Notes: a model not told the origin generated them from the letters alone. Positions 35,667 to 45,227 are shown, counted from the stretch's first letter. The stretch is DNA of 64,000 nt from an uncultured Parabacteroides sp. (GCA_937894065.1 CALCST010000002.1:81297-145296); one strand, 5' to 3'. Numbers and translations: made by a program.

Positions 35667-36704
35667 ATGAGCAGAAAAGTCGTCATTTACATGCTTCTTA
35701 TCACAGCATCAATATTTTTCTTTTTCTGCCTGAATCTGCTTTTGGGTTCAGTTTCCATTCCGTTCCGTTCAATTTGGAATATTCTTTGGGGTAGCGGAGA
35801 TTCTCCGGTAATTTGGGAGAATATTGTTTGGAAATCCAGAGTTCCGCAAGCTCTTACTGCATTGGTTGCCGGAGCCGGATTGTCAGTCAGCGGATTACAG
35901 ATGCAGACTGTTTTCCATAATCCTCTTGCCGGACCGTCGGTTCTTGGTATCAGTTCCGGTGCTAGTATGGGAGTTGCCTTTGTTGTTCTGCTTTCAGGCA
36001 GTATCGGAGGTGTTGCCCTCAGCAGCATAGGTGTGATTGGAGAAGTAGCGCTCACGATAGCGGCAATCATTGGTTCGCTGTCCGTAATGGCGCTGATTGT
36101 TTTCGTATCGCAGAAGGTACACGGAAATGTAACCCTTCTTATTATCGGTGTGATGATTGGATACGTAGCAAACGCCGTAATCGGAGTTCTGAAATATTTC
36201 AGTGTGGAAGAAGATATCAGAGCCTACGTAATCTGGGGTTTGGGTAGCTTTGCCCGTGTTTCCGGAGACCAGATGAATCTTTTCATCTGCCTTATGGCAA
36301 TACTTCTTCCATTGTCATTCTTATTAATTAAAACAATGAATCTGCTATTGCTCGGAGAGTCGTATGCACGAAATCTCGGTCTTAATATCAAGCGGGCAAG
36401 ACTTATGGTAATCGGTAGTGCCGGTATTCTCACGGCTATAGTCACTGCTTATTGCGGACCTATCTCCTTCCTCGGACTTGCAGTTCCGCATTTGTGCAGA
36501 GGAATATTCCAGACATCAGACCATCGTATTCTTATGCCTGCATCACTTCTTGTCGGGGCATCACTTGCGCTGGTGTGCAATCTTATTGCCCGTATGCCGG
36601 GATTCGAAGGAGCATTGCCAGTCAACTCCGTAACTGCACTTATCGGAGCACCGGTTGTTATGTCAGTATTGTTCAACAAGCGTAAAGAATCTATACAGGA
36701 ATGA
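35667..36704 (+). CDS. btuC: ABC transporter permease (FecCD/BtuC type)
   Basis: The 345-residue inner-membrane permease has about ten helices. Family motifs are RVPQALTALVAGAGLSVSGL, NPLAGPSVLGISSGA, and GPISFLGLAVPHLCRG with the ATPase-contact loop. It dimerises to form the B12 or iron-chelate channel. The start codon follows btuF by six bases and its end overlaps the ATPase gene by four (ATGA), so the three genes form one transcript. Confidence 0.9.
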   Translation: MSRKVVIYMLLITASIFFFFCLNLLLGSVSIPFRSIWNILWGSGDSPVIWENIVWKSRVPQALTALVAGAGLSVSGLQMQTVFHNPLAGPSVLGISSGASMGVAFVVLLSGSIGGVALSSIGVIGEVALTIAAIIGSLSVMALIVFVSQKVHGNVTLLIIGVMIGYVANAVIGVLKYFSVEEDIRAYVIWGLGSFARVSGDQMNLFICLMAILLPLSFLLIKTMNLLLLGESYARNLGLNIKRARLMVIGSAGILTAIVTAYCGPISFLGLAVPHLCRGIFQTSDHRILMPASLLVGASLALVCNLIARMPGFEGALPVNSVTALIGAPVVMSVLFNKRKESIQE

Positions 36705-37708
36705 AACAGGCTGCCATAAAACTAAGAAATCTCACAACCGGCTATTCAACTAAGAACAGTACAAAAATAGTAGCCGACAAAATAAACGCTTCTATCTACA
36801 GTGGCGAATTGACTTGCCTTTTAGGTTCAAACGGTGCCGGCAAATCCACTTTGCTACGCACACTCTCTGCCTTTCTTCCTGCAATTTCCGGAGATGTGGA
36901 AATTCTTGGGAAAAGTCTTTCCCTTTATTCGGACAAGCAGTTGGCACGCATCATCGGTGTAGTTCTCACCGAACGATGCAATATCCGCAATATGTCTGTC
37001 ATAGAACTTATCGGTTTGGGCAGAAGTCCGTACACCGGTTTTTGGGGAACTTTGGATAAAAAAGACCGTGAAATTGTTGACGAAGCTATCACTCAGGTTG
37101 GAATCGAAAGTCTGCGCAACCGCATGGTGCATACTCTAAGCGATGGCGAACGCCAAAAGGTGATGATTGCAAAAGCCCTTGCACAGCAAACTCCGGTGAT
37201 TTTCCTCGACGAGCCTACAGCTTTCCTTGATTTCCCTAGCAAGGTGGAAATGATGCAACTCCTGCATCACCTCTCCCGCACTCTGAACAAAACTATTTTC
37301 CTTTCCACTCACGACCTGGAACTAGCTCTTCAGATTGCCGACAAAATTTGGCTGATGGATAAAGAACGTGGCATTGCCATAGGCACACCCGAAGACCTTT
37401 CCCTCAGCGGTAAATTAAGTTCTTTCTTCTCCCGCAAAGGAATTTCATTTGATATGGAAAGCGGACTTTTCCGTATCGACAATGATTTTAACCGTGAGCT
37501 GCGCCTCGTTGGCTATGGCTGTAAATATTCAATGGTGAGAAAAGCTCTTCAAAGAAATGGTATCAAAGCAGACCGTCACATCGATTCCAAAGCATTCATC
37601 GAATGTGGTAATATGGAATCGGATTGTTTTGTGTGGCATCCGGAAAGTGGGGAGGAAATCAAACTATTCAATATAGAAAGTCTTCTGGAAGCTGTTATAA
37701 AAGACTGA
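36701..37708 (+). CDS. btuD: ABC transporter ATP-binding protein (BtuD/FecE type) with C-terminal extension
   Basis: Residues 1-250 are an ordinary chelate-type ATPase: Walker A LGSNGAGKST, signature LSDGERQKV, Walker B PVIFLDEPT and switch His in STHDLE. The protein is 335 residues, roughly 80 longer than BtuD. The extra C-terminal part contains NRELRLVGYGCKYSMVRKAL and SKAFIECGN and ends in a helix. It may be a regulatory or nucleotide-sensing add-on. The gene ends just before a 90-bp palindrome and is convergent with the cobalamin operon. Confidence 0.9.
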   Translation: MKQAAIKLRNLTTGYSTKNSTKIVADKINASIYSGELTCLLGSNGAGKSTLLRTLSAFLPAISGDVEILGKSLSLYSDKQLARIIGVVLTERCNIRNMSVIELIGLGRSPYTGFWGTLDKKDREIVDEAITQVGIESLRNRMVHTLSDGERQKVMIAKALAQQTPVIFLDEPTAFLDFPSKVEMMQLLHHLSRTLNKTIFLSTHDLELALQIADKIWLMDKERGIAIGTPEDLSLSGKLSSFFSRKGISFDMESGLFRIDNDFNRELRLVGYGCKYSMVRKALQRNGIKADRHIDSKAFIECGNMESDCFVWHPESGEEIKLFNIESLLEAVIKD

Positions 37709-37766
37709 ACTCAAAATATTAAATCACATTATTCTAGAAAAATATTATATTAGAAAAGAATATCTA

Positions 37767-37857
37767 TTTACACCACAAGTGTGATTTAATTAGGTCACGG
37801 TTGTGGTGTAAACAAACCACAGCTGTGACCTAATTAAATCACACTTGTGACGCAAAC
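37767..37857. repeat. Large palindrome with two exclusive foldings between btuD and the cob operon
   Basis: Twenty-five bases at 37774-37798 (CACAAGTGTGATTTAATTAG plus GTCAC) are perfectly complementary to 37825-37849. The pairing continues inward with GTTGTGGT/ACCACAGC-like bases and an eight-base loop. Alternatively, TTTACACCACAA (37767-37778) pairs perfectly with TTGTGGTGTAAA (37801-37812). The two foldings cannot coexist. No T-run adjoins, so it is not a typical terminator. Confidence 0.85.
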
Positions 37858-37903
37858 AAATTATATTAATATTTACTCAGTCATATAATATTTGAATATA
37901 ATA

Positions 37904-39703
37904 TTACTCATAACCCACCAATTCCCCATCCTCCAATATAATATAAATCATCAAATCACCTTTCGGATAGACTTTGGCACAATGCTTATGGCAAGATTGT
38001 AAGAGAGCTTGCAGGAAAAGCTGCAAATCTTCCGGCGGGAAAAGTTCGGCAATCTCACGGGCAAGAGTTATATTATCCAAAATATTGAGTGATTGCTGAG
38101 AACAACCGGCATGCAAGGCTAGGTATTTGAGGAAATCACGGTTCATTACCACCTTGTGGCTGTGAGTGTCCAGATTTCCGGCGGCAAGTTTCACCGCCTT
38201 TCCCATCATTATACCAAGGGTTACGTTTGCTATACCAAGGTCGGCAGCAATACTGAGAGTGTCACCGATAAAGTTTCCGAAATGAATAAAAGCCTGGGGC
38301 TTGAAATCGGGATAAAGCTGGCGGATATATTTCTCGCTTTTCGCTCCGGAATTTATCACCACATGGTTTACACCCAAGGCAACAGCTACTTCCATTTCGC
38401 GGCGGATTGCATCGACAAATGCTTCGGATGAGAAAGGACGGACAATTCCGGATGTTCCAATGATAGATATTCCGCCCGTAATACCCAACTTAGGATTGAA
38501 AGTGCGTTTTGCAAGTTCCTCTCCGTCGGGAACAGAAATTACAACATCGAGGGCTCCGGGATAGATTGAAGAGAGTTCGCGTTCTATCATTCGACGTGGG
38601 GTGATATTGATGGCTGGCTCGCCCACCGGAATACCAAGTCCGGGAAGTGTGACCAAACCAACGCCTTCGCCTCTGATAAAATTGATGCCACTGTCACTGG
38701 TGGAAGAGAAAGAAACCTTCACGCAAATTGGATGGCGGTGAGTCACATCGGGGTCGTCGCCTGCGTCTTTTATCACTGTTGCTATGCAACCTCCGGAGCA
38801 AGGTTCTACTCGGGCAACGGGCATACGCAAAACTTCGCCATCAGGTAAAGTAAACGGCACAAGTGCCGGAACTTCTTTCCCAAGCAAAGCCATCAGTGCC
38901 GCCTTTGCAGCAACAGTGGCGCACGATCCGGTTGTGAATCCGCTGCGTAAAGGATAGAATGAAGGAACAATGCTTTCTACCGCCTTTCTTAATCCATGAT
39001 TTCCTGTCACAACAATAAATGACGGTGATAATCTTGGACGGGAAACAACAAACAGCAGGATTCCGGCTTTGCGGCAAGCTTCTTCTTTTTCGGCAAATCC
39101 GCCGCTCTCACCGCTTTCCTTAGTTATTACGGCATCCGGTGAGAATCGTGAAATCAAATCTCCAACAGGTTCGCCTGCATCATAAGTAAGTAAACCGGAT
39201 TTAGGAAAACCTGCAGATTCAGCCAGCTGATATGATTCTTTTCTGTCCAAGATACGGAAAAAACATTCATGCTCTTTCCAGAAATCTTTCAGGCGGGATA
39301 TGGTTTTAACTCCCGTAAGGGCAAGCAATCGCTTGACGCTATGAAGTTTCATCTTTGCCACAGCATCATCATAGTCCGTACAAACAATATCGGAATGATG
39401 AAGGGTTGGAAATATTCTTTCATAACGCACAACAGGCAAATCACATTCTTCGGAAACCTCTGAAATGGTGCGATGAAGCTCTGCCGCAAAAGGATGTGCA
39501 GCATCTATTATAAGACGGATTCCATTCTCACGGCAGAACGAAACCATAGTTGTTGCGTTCATAGCTCCGGTAAGGCGTGTACCATTACGGCTCTCCACCA
39601 CCTGCTCCGCTCCGCGTGTGGAATAGAAAAAGGGAGAGCCTGCCTCATCGAGAGTTTTCACGCAAGCTCTTCCTTCTGTTGTTCCTCCAAAAACAAGTAT
39701 CAT
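37904..39703 (-). CDS. Fusion of precorrin-6A reductase (CobK/CbiJ) and CbiD C1-methyltransferase
   Basis: Residues 1 to about 232 are CobK/CbiJ (ILVFGGTTEGRA at the start, IIDAAHPFAAEL, VITKESGESGG), which reduces the ring of (cobalt-)precorrin-6A. From about residue 250 begins CbiD (PLRSGFTTGSCATVAAKAAL, FVDAIRREMEVAVALGVNHV), which methylates C1 of cobalt-precorrin-5B and marks the anaerobic pathway. The reductase acts directly after CbiD, so the fusion joins consecutive steps. It is the last gene of the operon and overlaps its upstream neighbour by four bases. Confidence 0.92.
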   Translation of the reverse strand: MILVFGGTTEGRACVKTLDEAGSPFFYSTRGAEQVVESRNGTRLTGAMNATTMVSFCRENGIRLIIDAAHPFAAELHRTISEVSEECDLPVVRYERIFPTLHHSDIVCTDYDDAVAKMKLHSVKRLLALTGVKTISRLKDFWKEHECFFRILDRKESYQLAESAGFPKSGLLTYDAGEPVGDLISRFSPDAVITKESGESGGFAEKEEACRKAGILLFVVSRPRLSPSFIVVTGNHGLRKAVESIVPSFYPLRSGFTTGSCATVAAKAALMALLGKEVPALVPFTLPDGEVLRMPVARVEPCSGGCIATVIKDAGDDPDVTHRHPICVKVSFSSTSDSGINFIRGEGVGLVTLPGLGIPVGEPAINITPRRMIERELSSIYPGALDVVISVPDGEELAKRTFNPKLGITGGISIIGTSGIVRPFSSEAFVDAIRREMEVAVALGVNHVVINSGAKSEKYIRQLYPDFKPQAFIHFGNFIGDTLSIAADLGIANVTLGIMMGKAVKLAAGNLDTHSHKVVMNRDFLKYLALHAGCSQQSLNILDNITLAREIAELFPPEDLQLFLQALLQSCHKHCAKVYPKGDLMIYIILEDGELVGYE

Positions 39704-41523
39704 TTTCTAAACAAATGTTTGAACTCGTCGGCATAAAGGCGCGACAAGCCGTGTCGGTTGTCAATTGCATCACCCACAACAAGCAGAGTTGTCAGAGTGA
39801 GTTTATTTTCCTTCACTATCTTGGCAAGGTCTTTAAGCACTCCGCGATATATACGCTCGTCTTTCCATGTCAGCTTATAACATGCTGCGACAGGAGTTTC
39901 GGGCGGATAAGCCTGAAGAAGTTCTTCCTGAACTTTTTCCACTATTCCGGCACTCAAATAGATACACATTGTGCTCTGGGATTTAGCCAGTTTGTGAAGC
40001 TGTTCTTTTTCCGGCATCGGAGTTCTGCCCTCGCCACGAGTCAGAATTATTGTCTGGACTTTCTCAGGAATTGTGAACTGAGAGCGCAAAGCAGCGGCAG
40101 CAGCCTGGAAAGAAGAGATTCCCGGAGTGATATGATAACTCATATTATACTGGTCGAAATATGCCATTTGTTCCTGGATGGCACCATAGATACATGGGTC
40201 GCCTGTATGAAGACGGACTACGAGAAGACCACGGTCGTAGAACTCTTTCATAAGTTCAAATTGTTCCTCAAGATTCATACTTGCCGAGCTGCGGACAGTT
40301 GCACCAGGCTTTGCATAATAAGTAAGTTCCACAGGAACAAGACTTCCGGCATAAAGAATCAAATCTGCCTGCTGAAGGAAATGTTTTCCACGGACAGAAA
40401 CAAGCTCTGGGTCGCCCGGTCCAGCGCCTACAATCTCGATATGGCCTTTGCGTACAGCTGATTTGCTGATTGCCACGGCAAAAGTGAAGTTTGAATTATC
40501 GTTAAGCACACCTTTCTGTTTTTCAACAACAAGGCATCCCATATCGCTACTCTTGATTGCTGTACTTTCAGCAACGCCATATACACCGGTAACTTCAAAT
40601 GCTTTTTCCGATGGATTTGGAACAGCTATATCTTTCAATTCTTCTGCAGAATATATTTCCGGAGAAGATGTGTTGAAATAAGAGGCAAGCGACTGAAGAA
40701 GCGGTTCATCTTTTTTCAGTTCTATAGTGGAAACTGAGGCTACTGATGAAGATGATATTCCTTTTGAAGCTAATTCTTTTCCGATGTATTCAGCTATTCC
40801 TTCCGGATTGCATTGCTTACGGCAACCTACACCAAGATGCAAAACCTGCGGACGGTAATATAATACAGGCAAACTTGTCTCATAAATGAATGGAGTAACC
40901 GCTATCAGAAGTTCATATTCTTCAGGCTTGATATCACCGAAATTGTAATATACTTTGATATGCGAAGGCAAAGAACCTTCAAGGAAATCTGTTCCACGGT
41001 CACGTATGTCGAGCAGCAAAGCTGTCGGGCGGCGATTGACGAAAGACGAGATAAGAGCATTCATGCTTGCGCCTTTTGTCTCGGTCTTCCAGTTATATTT
41101 TGCACCGATTGTATCCAAAGCCCAAAGACCTTCATTGTCGCTTTGAGTAGTGACTACGACTGTAGCGCCGATAATTCCGGCAATGCGTGTTGCAAGAAGA
41201 TTTGCACCGCCAACGTGTCCTGAAAGTACAGGTATTACGAACTTACCGGTGCTGTCGATGCAAACTACAGCAGGGTCTTCGTATTTATTCTTTATATATG
41301 GAGCAATCTCACGTACACAAATTCCAATTGCACCGATAAATACTATATTGTCGTATGCATGGAAAGATTCACTTATTTCCTTGCGGAAAGAATCAAGGCG
41401 AACGCAACCTTCGGCATCAGCTTTGGTGAAAACTACGGATTCCGTAAGTTCACGGCTGATAAGTTGCGCCATAGGAATACTGCTTTCCGATATTACAAAT
41501 ATCGCTGTCTTTATATTATTCAT
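39700..41523 (-). CDS. Fusion of CbiG hydrolase and precorrin-4 C11-methyltransferase (CobM/CbiF)
   Basis: The first 345 residues are CbiG: VFIGAIGICVREIAP, VLSGHVGGANLLA and VLHLGVGCRKQCNPEGI. CbiG opens the delta-lactone of cobalt-precorrin-5A. Residues about 355-607 are the C11-methyltransferase (GHIEIVGAGPGDPELVSVRG, RLHTGDPCIYGAIQEQM). CbiF makes the very substrate of CbiG, so again the fusion joins consecutive steps. Four-base overlaps with the genes on both sides show tight translational coupling. Confidence 0.93.
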   Translation of the reverse strand: MNNIKTAIFVISESSIPMAQLISRELTESVVFTKADAEGCVRLDSFRKEISESFHAYDNIVFIGAIGICVREIAPYIKNKYEDPAVVCIDSTGKFVIPVLSGHVGGANLLATRIAGIIGATVVVTTQSDNEGLWALDTIGAKYNWKTETKGASMNALISSFVNRRPTALLLDIRDRGTDFLEGSLPSHIKVYYNFGDIKPEEYELLIAVTPFIYETSLPVLYYRPQVLHLGVGCRKQCNPEGIAEYIGKELASKGISSSSVASVSTIELKKDEPLLQSLASYFNTSSPEIYSAEELKDIAVPNPSEKAFEVTGVYGVAESTAIKSSDMGCLVVEKQKGVLNDNSNFTFAVAISKSAVRKGHIEIVGAGPGDPELVSVRGKHFLQQADLILYAGSLVPVELTYYAKPGATVRSSASMNLEEQFELMKEFYDRGLLVVRLHTGDPCIYGAIQEQMAYFDQYNMSYHITPGISSFQAAAAALRSQFTIPEKVQTIILTRGEGRTPMPEKEQLHKLAKSQSTMCIYLSAGIVEKVQEELLQAYPPETPVAACYKLTWKDERIYRGVLKDLAKIVKENKLTLTTLLVVGDAIDNRHGLSRLYADEFKHLFRK

Positions 41524-42710
41524 TGTGCTTTCAATATTTCAATAGGATTAAACGAATCAACGGCAAGATGAACGGACGATAATATTTCCATACCCAATTC
41601 CGACGCACCTTCACGGAAAAGACGCAAACTTTCTTCGGAAACGGAATTGAAGACAATCACTCCGCCTGGCGACATTACAGATTTTACTTTACGCATAATA
41701 TCCTTCAGCTGTCCGTTGTGACCGCCGATAAATACAGCATCAGGAACAGGGAACTTATCCAAATCTGCCTGCATAAAATCACCAATGTGGACATTTATTC
41801 CGGGAGTTCCGAATTTACGGCTGTTGAGCCTCATCAGCTCCTCTCCTTCCGGACGCACTTCAAATGAAGTAACCTTCAAATGCGGGAATTGTAACTTTGC
41901 CTCAACAGATATGGAACCGGTACAGAAACCTATATCCCAAAGAGAAGAGCGGTTATGCAAATCCAACATCGAAAGACTGAGAAGACGTATCGGCATTTTT
42001 GTTATCATCTTTGCCCTGCCGTTAAGGAGATGAAACTCACTTTCCGGTATTCCGAAAAATCGGTCCTTGCGTGATGTACGTTGCAAGATAATACAATTCG
42101 GAAATTTGAAGTCCGATGTTTCCGCAGCCTCTTCAATTGTAAACGAACGGACACGCTCTGCCTCATCATTTCCGAGAGATTCACCGACATACATAATATA
42201 ATTGTCATATCCGTAATCTCTCATTCTGGAAGCTATGACTGAAGGAGTGTTGTTTCTGTCGGTGAGCACACCCATCATTTTTTCCTGATTAATCAAAGCC
42301 TCATCAAAGGCATCCCAAGGTCTGCCCGTAAGCGACACCATGTGCATATCCTGATATGGAAGCTCAAGTCTGTGAGCTAGCATTTGCAGGGAATTGAACG
42401 AAGGGAAAACCTTGATACTTGCCTGTGGCAAACGTGACTTCAGTGTATTGGCAAATCCGAAGAACAGCGGGTCGCCCGAAGCGAACACCACAATATCCGT
42501 ATATTGACGGTATGAATCGAAAACCTTATCCAAAGGCACAACTATATCAATCCATACCGAATCCTCCGGCAAGAATGGCTTAATTATTTCATAATGCCTT
42601 TTTCCTCCGGAAAACACTTTGCTTCCGGAAATGACAGACATTATTTGTGGCGGGAAAAACTGATTCCTGCTATCACTTATCCCTATTACTGTGAATGACT
42701 GGACAGACAT
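41520..42710 (-). CDS. cobL: Precorrin-6Y C5,15-methyltransferase, CbiE-CbiT fusion (CobL)
   Basis: The 396-residue enzyme methylates C5 and C15 and decarboxylates the acetate side chain at C12. The CbiE half (to about residue 205) has the tetrapyrrole methylase elements VFASGDPLFFGFANTL and VSLTGRPWDAFDEAL. The CbiT half has the SAM-binding motif SLWDIGFCTGSISVEA and PDAVFIGGHNG. This E-T fusion is also found as CobL in the aerobic pathway. It begins 19 bases after cobJ-cbiC stops and overlaps cbiG-cobM by four bases. Confidence 0.95.
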   Translation of the reverse strand: MSVQSFTVIGISDSRNQFFPPQIMSVISGSKVFSGGKRHYEIIKPFLPEDSVWIDIVVPLDKVFDSYRQYTDIVVFASGDPLFFGFANTLKSRLPQASIKVFPSFNSLQMLAHRLELPYQDMHMVSLTGRPWDAFDEALINQEKMMGVLTDRNNTPSVIASRMRDYGYDNYIMYVGESLGNDEAERVRSFTIEEAAETSDFKFPNCIILQRTSRKDRFFGIPESEFHLLNGRAKMITKMPIRLLSLSMLDLHNRSSLWDIGFCTGSISVEAKLQFPHLKVTSFEVRPEGEELMRLNSRKFGTPGINVHIGDFMQADLDKFPVPDAVFIGGHNGQLKDIMRKVKSVMSPGGVIVFNSVSEESLRLFREGASELGMEILSSVHLAVDSFNPIEILKAQ

Positions 42711-42728
42711 TAATATAGGATTTAAAAA

Positions 42729-44135
42729 TCAGACATCTCTTCCCGGACGCAACTGCTCTGCATCATTATAACACAAAATAGCATTTGTCAATGTTGCTGC
42801 AAGGTTGCTTCCGCCTTTTCTTCCTTCAACAATGAGTTTAGGAATATGAGTGAAAGGTTTCACCATGTGTTTTGATTCGCATACATGAACAAAACCGACC
42901 GGAGCTGCAATTATTCCGCAAGGTTTTGCCTTGCCTTTCCTTATCAGGTCGCAAAGCTCCATCAATGCAGTAGGCGCATTTCCGAAAACAAACAGAGCGT
43001 CAGGATGCTCGGCTACGGCAAGTCTTATTCCTGCCTGTGTGCGGGTTATACCTTTTTCTTTTGCCAGTTCAACAGCACGTTCGTCAGACAAATAACATTT
43101 CACTTCCAGTCCCATTCTTTGAAGAGCTCCTTTTCGGATACCGGATGCAGCCATTGTAACATCCGTAACTATTGTACGGACTTTTCCACTGCTCAGTGTT
43201 TCATATAAAGAAGGAACAGCGTTATCGTCGATAAGCAGGACATTCTCCATATCGAAATCTGCTGTTGTATGTATGGCATGAAGCAAAGCCCACTTCTTGT
43301 CCAAAGGAATATTCGGATTCTTCAGTTCCTTTTCGATAGTGCGGAAGCTGTTAATCATTATTTCCTGTCCGATACCGGCTGCTTCAGTTGTCTGATTGCG
43401 GTAATATCCGCGCGGAGTTATAAAATGATTATCGTAGATATAGGATTGAGAGTTACCAATAATCACAATGGTAAACATATCAATATCTTCAGGATTGAAT
43501 TCGCCTAAAGTAGTGACTGTGACATTCTGCTCCTCACGTCCAGCCTGACGCACGAAACCGACAGGAGTAGCTGCATCTCTGTATTGCAGGAATATCTCCT
43601 TCAGTCGGTAAAGTTGCCAATATCTTCCCTCACTTTTAGGATTATAAACGGCAGTGATGAAATCACCGTCGGCTGCAGCCTTGATACGTTTCTCGATACG
43701 TTCCCAAGGTGTCATCAAATCAGACATTGATACAATACAGAAATCATGACCAATTGGCGCACCAAGCAATGAAGCTGCTTTCTGGAAAGCGCTTATTCCC
43801 GGAAGAACCTCGATTTCTATATCACTTCCACGGTCGCGCTTCATTTCATAGATAAGCGGAGCCATTCCATATATTCCGGAATCACCTGAGCTTATCACGC
43901 AGACAGTGTTACCTTCTTCTGCCATTTCAAATGCTTGCTGAGCACGAAGTTTCTCACGTTTCATTCCGGTATCGATACAACGAGTTTCCGGCCTCAAGTA
44001 TGATTTTATAAACTGAAAGTAATAGTTATATCCTACAACTATATCGCTTTGGGCAACAGCCTCAAGCACTGCAGGAGTTATATCTGATGCGGAACCGGGA
44101 CCAATGCCGGCAACTATAATTCGTCCTTGTTTCAT
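42729..44135 (-). CDS. Fusion of precorrin-3B C17-methyltransferase (CobJ/CbiH) and precorrin-8X methylmutase (CobH/CbiC)
   Basis: Residues 1 to about 245 are the ring-contraction methyltransferase (IIVAGIGPGSASDITPAVLE, SSGDSGIYGMAPLIYE, LPGISAFQKAASLLGAPIGH). From about 250 the methylmutase begins, with its catalytic His in LLHAIHTTADFD and the substrate loop IAAPVGFVHVCESK; it moves the C11 methyl group to C12. The two steps are far apart in the pathway, unlike the other fusions here. The gene lies 48 bases downstream of the dehydrogenase gene on the same strand. Confidence 0.94.
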   Translation of the reverse strand: MKQGRIIVAGIGPGSASDITPAVLEAVAQSDIVVGYNYYFQFIKSYLRPETRCIDTGMKREKLRAQQAFEMAEEGNTVCVISSGDSGIYGMAPLIYEMKRDRGSDIEIEVLPGISAFQKAASLLGAPIGHDFCIVSMSDLMTPWERIEKRIKAAADGDFITAVYNPKSEGRYWQLYRLKEIFLQYRDAATPVGFVRQAGREEQNVTVTTLGEFNPEDIDMFTIVIIGNSQSYIYDNHFITPRGYYRNQTTEAAGIGQEIMINSFRTIEKELKNPNIPLDKKWALLHAIHTTADFDMENVLLIDDNAVPSLYETLSSGKVRTIVTDVTMAASGIRKGALQRMGLEVKCYLSDERAVELAKEKGITRTQAGIRLAVAEHPDALFVFGNAPTALMELCDLIRKGKAKPCGIIAAPVGFVHVCESKHMVKPFTHIPKLIVEGRKGGSNLAATLTNAILCYNDAEQLRPGRDV

Positions 44136-44183
44136 TGATAGTCTTTAACGTTTATGAATGGATTGGTAAAGATACGAAGATTT

Positions 44184-45227
44184 TCACAGAATTTTTCCCT
44201 CTATTGCCACCTTTATCACTCCGTCTTCTCTGTTCTCGAAAACCTGATAGGCTCGTTCTATATCACTCAAAGGGAAACGGTGAGTTATCAGCGGAGTCGT
44301 ATCAATCTTGCCTTCCGAAATAAGCTTTAATATTTCCGGGCAATCGCAACCGTCAACACCGCCTGTCTTGAATGTCAGATTCTTCCCATACATTTCAGGC
44401 AAAGGCAAAATCTGAGGTTTGTCATAGAGGGCAACTATTGTAACTGTCGCGTTTGGACGGGCACAATCCCATGCCATGCGGAATGTGTCATCTGTTCCGG
44501 CAACTTCAAGCACTACATCTGCACCTCCGTGCAATGAATTGTCAAGCACATCGGATTTGCAGTTTTCCGGACTGGTTACAATCACTCCGGGATAATGTTT
44601 CCTGACAAATTCTCTTCTCTCTTCCGACTTTTCACACACGATGATTTTCCGTGGAGATTTTAGCATAACACAGAGGAGAGTACAAATCCCAGTCGGACCA
44701 GCTCCTATAATAAGAACCGTATCTTCCTGTTTGATATCAGAAATGCGTGCGGCCCAAAATCCTGTTGCCAAAATGTCTCCCACAAAGAGAGCCTGCTCGT
44801 CAGTTACCGAATCAGGAATAATGCTCAATCCCTGATCTGCATAAGGAACACGTACATATTCTGCTTGTCCGCCGTCAATACGGCACCCTAAAGCCCAACC
44901 TCCGTTTTTATCCGTACAGTTATTTACATAACCGTTACGACAAAAGAAACATTCGCCACAAAATGTCTCAACATTGACAGCAACCCTATCACCTGGTTTT
45001 ACGGAACGGACATCCTTGCCGACTTGCTCGACAACTCCTACCATTTCGTGCCCGACTGTTATACCGGGAACAGCACGCGGAACACTGCCATGCTTTATAT
45101 GAAGATCACTTGTGCATATACTTCCCAATGTTATACGCACCAATGCATCACGCGAATCCAATATTTCCGGCTTCTTCTTCTCCTGAAGCTGGAATTTTCC
45201 TTTTTCTATAAATGTATATGCTAGCAT
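44184..45227 (-). CDS. Zinc-dependent medium-chain alcohol dehydrogenase
   Basis: The 347-residue enzyme is an NAD(P)-dependent alcohol or polyol dehydrogenase. The catalytic zinc site is seen in GSICTSDLH (Cys38) and VGHEMVG; the structural zinc site in CGECFFCRNGYVNNC has all four cysteines; the nucleotide fold begins VLIIGAGPTGICTL. It reads in the same direction as the corrin-ring genes and lies 48 bases before cobJ-cbiC, so it probably heads their transcript. A role in cobalamin synthesis is not known for this family; it could supply aminopropanol or simply be a neighbour. Substrate unknown. Confidence 0.9.
   Translation of the reverse strand: MLAYTFIEKGKFQLQEKKKPEILDSRDALVRITLGSICTSDLHIKHGSVPRAVPGITVGHEMVGVVEQVGKDVRSVKPGDRVAVNVETFCGECFFCRNGYVNNCTDKNGGWALGCRIDGGQAEYVRVPYADQGLSIIPDSVTDEQALFVGDILATGFWAARISDIKQEDTVLIIGAGPTGICTLLCVMLKSPRKIIVCEKSEERREFVRKHYPGVIVTSPENCKSDVLDNSLHGGADVVLEVAGTDDTFRMAWDCARPNATVTIVALYDKPQILPLPEMYGKNLTFKTGGVDGCDCPEILKLISEGKIDTTPLITHRFPLSDIERAYQVFENREDGVIKVAIEGKIL

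Noticed and set aside
39577..40461. Long plus-strand reading frame opposite the cbiG-cobM and cobK-cbiD junction
   Set aside because: Shadow of two well-supported overlapping genes; composition (many Ser, Phe, His) is that of an antisense frame.
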